From contig NZ_CP110389.1 in the NCBI RefSeq assembly GCF_026015985.1, forward strand, positions 1,582,001 through 1,646,000: 64,000 bases of DNA, in the 5' to 3' direction. This DNA comes from Rhodopseudomonas sp. P2A-2r. Its GTDB lineage: Bacteria > Pseudomonadota > Alphaproteobacteria > Rhizobiales > Xanthobacteraceae. Below are positions 60,317 through 64,000 of the stretch, piece by piece. Made by a program: the position numbers and the translations under genes. The notes beneath the pieces were generated by a model. That model saw only the letters and a list, made by a program, of their open reading frames with translations. It made no database searches and was not told where the DNA came from. Each line of letters begins with the position of its first letter. The stretch's first letter is position 1.

Positions 60317-61517
60317 TCCCAAGCAGGTCGACGCGAAGCCGGTGTCCCTGCGCAAACTCGGGCTGGTCGGGGTTGTCGGCCTGTGCGCGGCCGGGGCCAT
60401 CGTCGTCACCGGCATCATGGCGCGGGCGAAGACCGACAGCGAGCTGAGGAGCTGGACGGAAGCGCAGGCGATCCCGAGCGTGGCGGTCGCCAACGCCGAC
60501 CCGCGGGCGCTCAACGCGACGCTGGATCTGCCGGGCCGGCTCGAGGCCTATACAAGGGCGCCGATCTTCGCCCGGGTCAGCGGCTATCTAAAGGAGTGGA
60601 GCGCCGACATCGGCGCCCAGGTCAAGGCCGGCCAGGTGATCGCCGAGATCGAGGCGCCCGATCTCGACCAGCAGCTGCTGCAGGCCCGCGCCGACCTCGC
60701 CAGCCAGCAGTCCAGCGCCCGGCTGTCGGAGGCGACGCTGACCCGCCGCAAGTCGCTGGTCGCCTCGAACTTCGTGTCGGCGCAGGAAATCGACGAGCGC
60801 TCCGCCGACCTCGCCAACAAGAAGGCGGCGGTCAATTCCGGCACCGCCAATGTCGAACGGCTGGAAGCGCTGGCCGGCTACAAGAAGATCACCGTGCCGT
60901 TCGACGGCGTCGTCACCCAGCGCAACACCGACGTCGGCGCGCTGATCTCCGGCGGCACCGGGACGGGGCTGGCGATGTTCGTGATCTCCGACATCAGGAA
61001 GCTGCGCGTCTATGTCGATGTGCCGCAGAGCTATGTGCCGGCCATCCGGATCGGTGCCAAGGCCATCATCTCGGTCCCCGATTATCCGAACCGGACCTTC
61101 CCGGCGACCGTCGAAGCCTCCTCGCAGTCGGTCGATGTCGGCTCCGGCACCACCCGCATGCAGCTGGTGCTGGACAATCCGAAGGGCGAACTGATGCCGG
61201 GCGGCTACGCCAATGTGAAGATGAGCCTGATCCGCGACAGCGCGCCGCTGCACATCCCGGCCGGTGCGCTGATCTTCAGCAAGGACGGCCTGCGCGTCGC
61301 CACCGTCACCGCGGACGACAGGATCCTGTTCAAGCCCGTGACCATCGCCCGCGACCTCGGCCGCGACATCGAAATCGGCTCCGGCATCGCGCCGGACGAT
61401 CGCATCGTCACCGCGCCGCCGGATGGTCTGAACGACGGCGACCAGGTGCGGGTGTCGAATACGGCGAAAGACACCAAGCCGGCCACAGCGTCGGAAAAGC
61501 AGGACGTGAAGGGCTGA
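60306..61517 (+). CDS. RND periplasmic adaptor (membrane fusion protein)
   Basis: The product has 403 residues. N-terminal anchor helix LGLVGVVGLCAAGAIVVTGIMA. Lipoyl-type half domains flank an alpha-hairpin (ARVSGYLKEWSADIGAQVKAGQVIAEIEAPDLDQQLLQARADLASQQ...KKITVPFDGVVTQRNTDVGALISGGTG). A beta-barrel and membrane-proximal domain follow (MQLVLDNPKGELMPGGYANVKM). It starts inside the end of the RND gene, so translation is coupled. The gene order pump then adaptor is the reverse of many acrAB-type operons. Confidence 0.93.
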   Translation: MSTDPKQVDAKPVSLRKLGLVGVVGLCAAGAIVVTGIMARAKTDSELRSWTEAQAIPSVAVANADPRALNATLDLPGRLEAYTRAPIFARVSGYLKEWSADIGAQVKAGQVIAEIEAPDLDQQLLQARADLASQQSSARLSEATLTRRKSLVASNFVSAQEIDERSADLANKKAAVNSGTANVERLEALAGYKKITVPFDGVVTQRNTDVGALISGGTGTGLAMFVISDIRKLRVYVDVPQSYVPAIRIGAKAIISVPDYPNRTFPATVEASSQSVDVGSGTTRMQLVLDNPKGELMPGGYANVKMSLIRDSAPLHIPAGALIFSKDGLRVATVTADDRILFKPVTIARDLGRDIEIGSGIAPDDRIVTAPPDGLNDGDQVRVSNTAKDTKPATASEKQDVKG

Positions 61518-61561
61518 GAGTAGGTCTGACGGCCGATTGACAAAGCAACGCGGCTCTGTTT

Positions 61562-61735
61562 TTCCCTCTCCCACAAGCGCAGCGAAGCTGCGCGCAGGCG
61601 GGAGAGGGTGGATCGAAGCCCCGCGAAGCGGGGTTCGAGACGGGAGAGGGGCTCTTGCTTCAGAGCCCGTGGCCCCCTCTGCCGCCCGCGCTGCGCGCGG
61701 CCACCCTCCCCCACGAGGGGGAGGGGACTACAGCG
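61562..61735. repeat. Purine/pyrimidine-skewed palindromic intergenic repeat, family D
   Basis: CCCTCTCCCACAAGCGCAGC...GCGGGAGAGGGTGG, CCCCGCGAAGCGGGG, GACGGGAGAGGGGCTC and CCACCCTCCCCCACGAGGGG form several nested hairpins between convergent genes. It is typical of dispersed repeats in this bacterial group and may act as a transcription barrier. Confidence 0.65.
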
Positions 61736-61745
61736 CCCGAGGCCG

Positions 61746-63253
61746 CTACCCCACTTTCCACTCCAGCACGCCGTCCCCAGCCGCGCTGATCGTCCCCACC
61801 GTCCCCACCGTCCCCACCGGGCTGCGGTCCATGTTCATCAGATGCGCCAGCGTGGCGCCATCAGCCGGCACACGCGCCAGGGCGCGGGCATTGTCGGCGG
61901 TGCGCAGGATCACCACGCCGTGCTCGGCGTTGCCGTTGCGTCCGTAGATCACCGTAAAGCTCTCGACCGTGCCGTTGCCCGATGCTTCCGTGACATAGCG
62001 CGGCACCGGCCGGCGGTTACGGTCGGCCTCGGCCTGCACGTTGGTGTCCTGTGCCAGCGCGTCCCTGGGAGGTTGCGACGACAGCACCAGCGCATGATGT
62101 TTGGTGACGAAGCCACCCTGGCCATAGAGCAGGCCGGTTGTCGCGCCGGCGCGGATCTTGCGCACCATGGCGCAGGCGGCATGCGCCATGTAGTCGTTGA
62201 GCGGTGCACCGAAGAAGGTGAGGCCGCCGGTTACCGTGGGCATCACGTCGGCGCCGAGGCCGAGCGTCCGCCGCGCCATCTTTGGCACGCAGGGAAAGCA
62301 GCTGTATAGCTCGATGGCGTCGAAGCCCTTGTCGTTGGCCAGATCCATCGCCGCCGTCAGCACCGCATTCTGGGCGTGGCTTTCGTAGAACTGGTCACGA
62401 TCGAGATAATCGCGCGGCTCCTCGGCCGAGGCGCCGCCGTGGATGTGCACCATGCGGTCCTCAGGGATCCCTGCGGCGCGCGCCTTCGCGAGGCTGGTCA
62501 CCAAAATCGCCGCCGCCTGGTTGACCATCGGGTTGGCCACCATCAGCTTGGTGTAGGGCCAGGCGATCAGCCGGTTGTCGGGAGTGGGCGTGGTGATCTC
62601 GGCGGGCGTGTAGGCCTTCTTGATCCAGGCTTCGGGATTTTGGGCGGCGACTGCGGCATAGCGCGCCCACAGTTCGCCGGACTCTTCGGCCGCTTCGCGC
62701 GGCGTCAGCCCCCAATGCGCGGCCGTCGCCGCTTCGTAGAACGGATACACCGTGACCGGCTTGGCGACGCCGAGTGTGGCGGCCATCGGCCTCTGGTAGT
62801 TGGCGCCGCGCAGCGGCTCCGGCGCGTCATGGGCAAAGGGCGGCCACGGCAGTGTCACGCCGGCGCGCTCGGCCTTGGTGGCGGTCGACTGCGCCTCCGC
62901 GCCGCAGATCGCCGCCACGCGGGATTCGCCGCGCGCGATACGTTGCGCCGCCTCGTGGATGTAGCGGATCGGACTCTCGCCGCCGACAGGGCCGTAGTAG
63001 CAATGCTTCGGTGCGATGCCGAGCCTGTCGCTGAGCAGCTTTGCCGGATCGTGATAGCGCCAGCTCAGAAAATTCACGATGTCGAGGAGTCGATGTCGTG
63101 GAGCAGCCTGCCGCCGCTGTCCTGTTCCGCGCGCGTGAGTGCCTGCACCATCAGCGCCAGCGGCTCGAGGCCGGCGGCGATCTCCTTCGGATGATCGGAG
63201 AATTCGCCGACGCCGACGATGACGGGAATGCGGTCTTCAGTTTGGTCGGTCAT
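61746..63253 (-). CDS. Thiolase-family acetyl-CoA acetyltransferase-like protein, with a frame break
   Basis: About 502 residues if repaired. It starts MTDQTEDRIPVIVGVGEFSDHP at 63253. The frame breaks near 63086 (minus strand GACTCCTCGACATCG); one more C gives DIDSLDIVNFLSWRYHDPAKLL and the rest follows intact. The C-terminal part has ELYSCFPCVPKMA (active-site Cys region), TVTGGLTFFGAPLNDYMAHAACAMV and LLYGQGGFVTKHHALVLSS, as in the large uncharacterised acetyl-CoA acetyltransferase group. Probable role in acyl-CoA breakdown; substrate unknown. Confidence 0.85.
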
Positions 63254-63294
63254 TTTGTTGTTTCACTTTCTTAGGTCATCATCTCGCCGTCGCC

Positions 63295-63394
63295 CGTCGA
63301 GGCTCGCCGAAGCGGCGAGCACCTCAGGGTGACGGCTGCAACAAGCTTATCGTCATCTTGAGGTGCGCGCAGTTGCGCGCCTCGAAGGATGGCT
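63295..63394. repeat. Dispersed palindromic repeat, family B, copy 3
   Basis: GTCGAGGCTCGCCGAAGCGG, CGAGCACCTCAGGGTGACGG, ATCTTGAGGTGCGCGCAGTT and GCGCGCCTCGAAGGATGG match the family B plan (TGAGG...CCTCGAAGGATG). It lies between two same-strand genes. Confidence 0.7.
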
Positions 63395-63405
63395 GCGAGC
63401 TCCAT

Positions 63406-64000
63406 CTATTCCGCTACCAGCGCAGCCAGATGCTCGGCGGCATCGGCAAAATCTTCCTTGAACTCCTGCACAACTGCGCCTGCGGATTTGACGCTGTCAA
63501 TCAGACCGACGCCCTGGCCGACGAAATAGCTGACCAGGTCGCGCGCGGCGGCATTGCCAGCCGCGGCGGAACGATCGATGGAGGCGAAGGCGTCGCGGCT
63601 GATGATGCTCTGTAACGGCATGGGCAGCGCGCCCGGACTGTCCGGCCCGCGATCCCAGGCGTCGGTCCAGACGGAACGCAATTGCCGTGCGGGTTTGCCG
63701 GTGCGGCCCTTCGAGCGCACGGCATCGCGCGACGAGGCGGCGATCATCTTCTCGCGAAAGATCTCCGTCGTCTCGGATTCCACCGTGGCCAGCCACACCG
63801 AGCCGGTCCAGGCGCCGGCGGCCCCCATGGCCATGCACCCCGCCATCTGCCGTCCGGTCATGATGCCGCCAGCGGCCAGCACCGGCACGTCGCGGATCGG
63901 CTTGATGGCCTTGATCACTTCCGGCACCAGCACCATGGTCGATACCTCGCCGCAATGGCCGCCGGCCTCGGTGCCCTGCGCCACTAGAATGTCGACGCCC
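63406..64000 (-). CDS. Nitronate monooxygenase/2-nitropropane dioxygenase-family protein (5' end outside window)
   Basis: The frame is open to the right edge, so only the C-terminal ~198 residues are seen. Motifs are VDILVAQGTEAGGHCGEVSTMVLVPEV (flavin-phosphate loop and catalytic His region) and VPVLAAGGIMTGRQMAGCMAMGAAGAWTGSVWL (second FMN-phosphate loop). These FMN enzymes share a TIM barrel. Many members act on nitronates, others are uncharacterised enoyl-ACP reductase (FabK) relatives. It precedes the thiolase-like gene on the same strand, suggesting a joint acyl-metabolism unit. Confidence 0.88.
   Translation of the reverse strand, partial: GVDILVAQGTEAGGHCGEVSTMVLVPEVIKAIKPIRDVPVLAAGGIMTGRQMAGCMAMGAAGAWTGSVWLATVESETTEIFREKMIAASSRDAVRSKGRTGKPARQLRSVWTDAWDRGPDSPGALPMPLQSIISRDAFASIDRSAAAGNAAARDLVSYFVGQGVGLIDSVKSAGAVVQEFKEDFADAAEHLAALVAE

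Overview
The window is high-GC alphaproteobacterial DNA. The gene set points to the Bradyrhizobium/Rhodopseudomonas/Afipia group: a cbbR | cbbF-P-T-A-L-S-X Calvin-cycle operon with form IC-like RubisCO, an FNR/AadR-type oxygen regulator, tripartite tricarboxylate (Bug) transport, and several families of dispersed palindromic intergenic repeats. The genus is inferred from gene content only.

Layout. 1-3 kb: 3' end of a filamentous-haemagglutinin-like gene, a decayed IS3-type transposase abutting a fragment that looks like a ubiquitin-like beta-grasp protein, and tRNA-Met. 3-7 kb: two VOC-fold genes and a TctC-TctB-TctA uptake operon. 7-10.5 kb: an FNR-family regulator with two FNR/FixK boxes in its divergent promoter region, a 33-residue membrane protein behind its own FNR-box promoter, and phosphoglucomutase. 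10.7-16.7 kb: an ABC uptake operon with a built-in GntR regulator, divergent from a fumarylacetoacetate-hydrolase-family gene and a cyclase/formamidase-family gene. 16.7-20 kb: an exported protein, an L,D-transpeptidase and a D-amino-acid-dehydrogenase-like oxidoreductase. 20-23.5 kb: tetrapyrrole genes (hemE, hemF, tspO, heme oxygenase). 23.6-34.1 kb: the cbb regulon with two adjacent cbbF genes. 34-43 kb: a TPP enzyme, a trypsin-like protease, an mhqO/mhqD-like pair with a divergent LysR regulator, and a UvrD-type helicase. 42.8-46.5 kb: the four-carbon acid-sugar (threonate/erythronate) catabolic genes otnC | ltnD-otnI-otnK. 47-56.8 kb: five consecutive chemoreceptor genes, each coding for 563 residues, interspersed with broken copies of the otnK 3' end. 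57-61.5 kb: an RND pump and its adaptor. 61.7-64 kb: a thiolase-family gene and a partial nitronate-monooxygenase-like gene.

The main biological themes are CO2 fixation with its regulator and RubisCO activase, oxygen-responsive control, tetrapyrrole metabolism, scavenging of organic acids, and an expanded chemoreceptor array that seems to have grown by duplication and gene conversion.

A caution for any reader: cbbL, cbbX, ltnD, otnK, the third chemoreceptor and the thiolase gene each carry one reading-frame break. Each is repaired by adding a single base to a short homopolymer run. I read these mainly as base-calling or assembly errors, not true gene losses, but this cannot be settled from the sequence alone.
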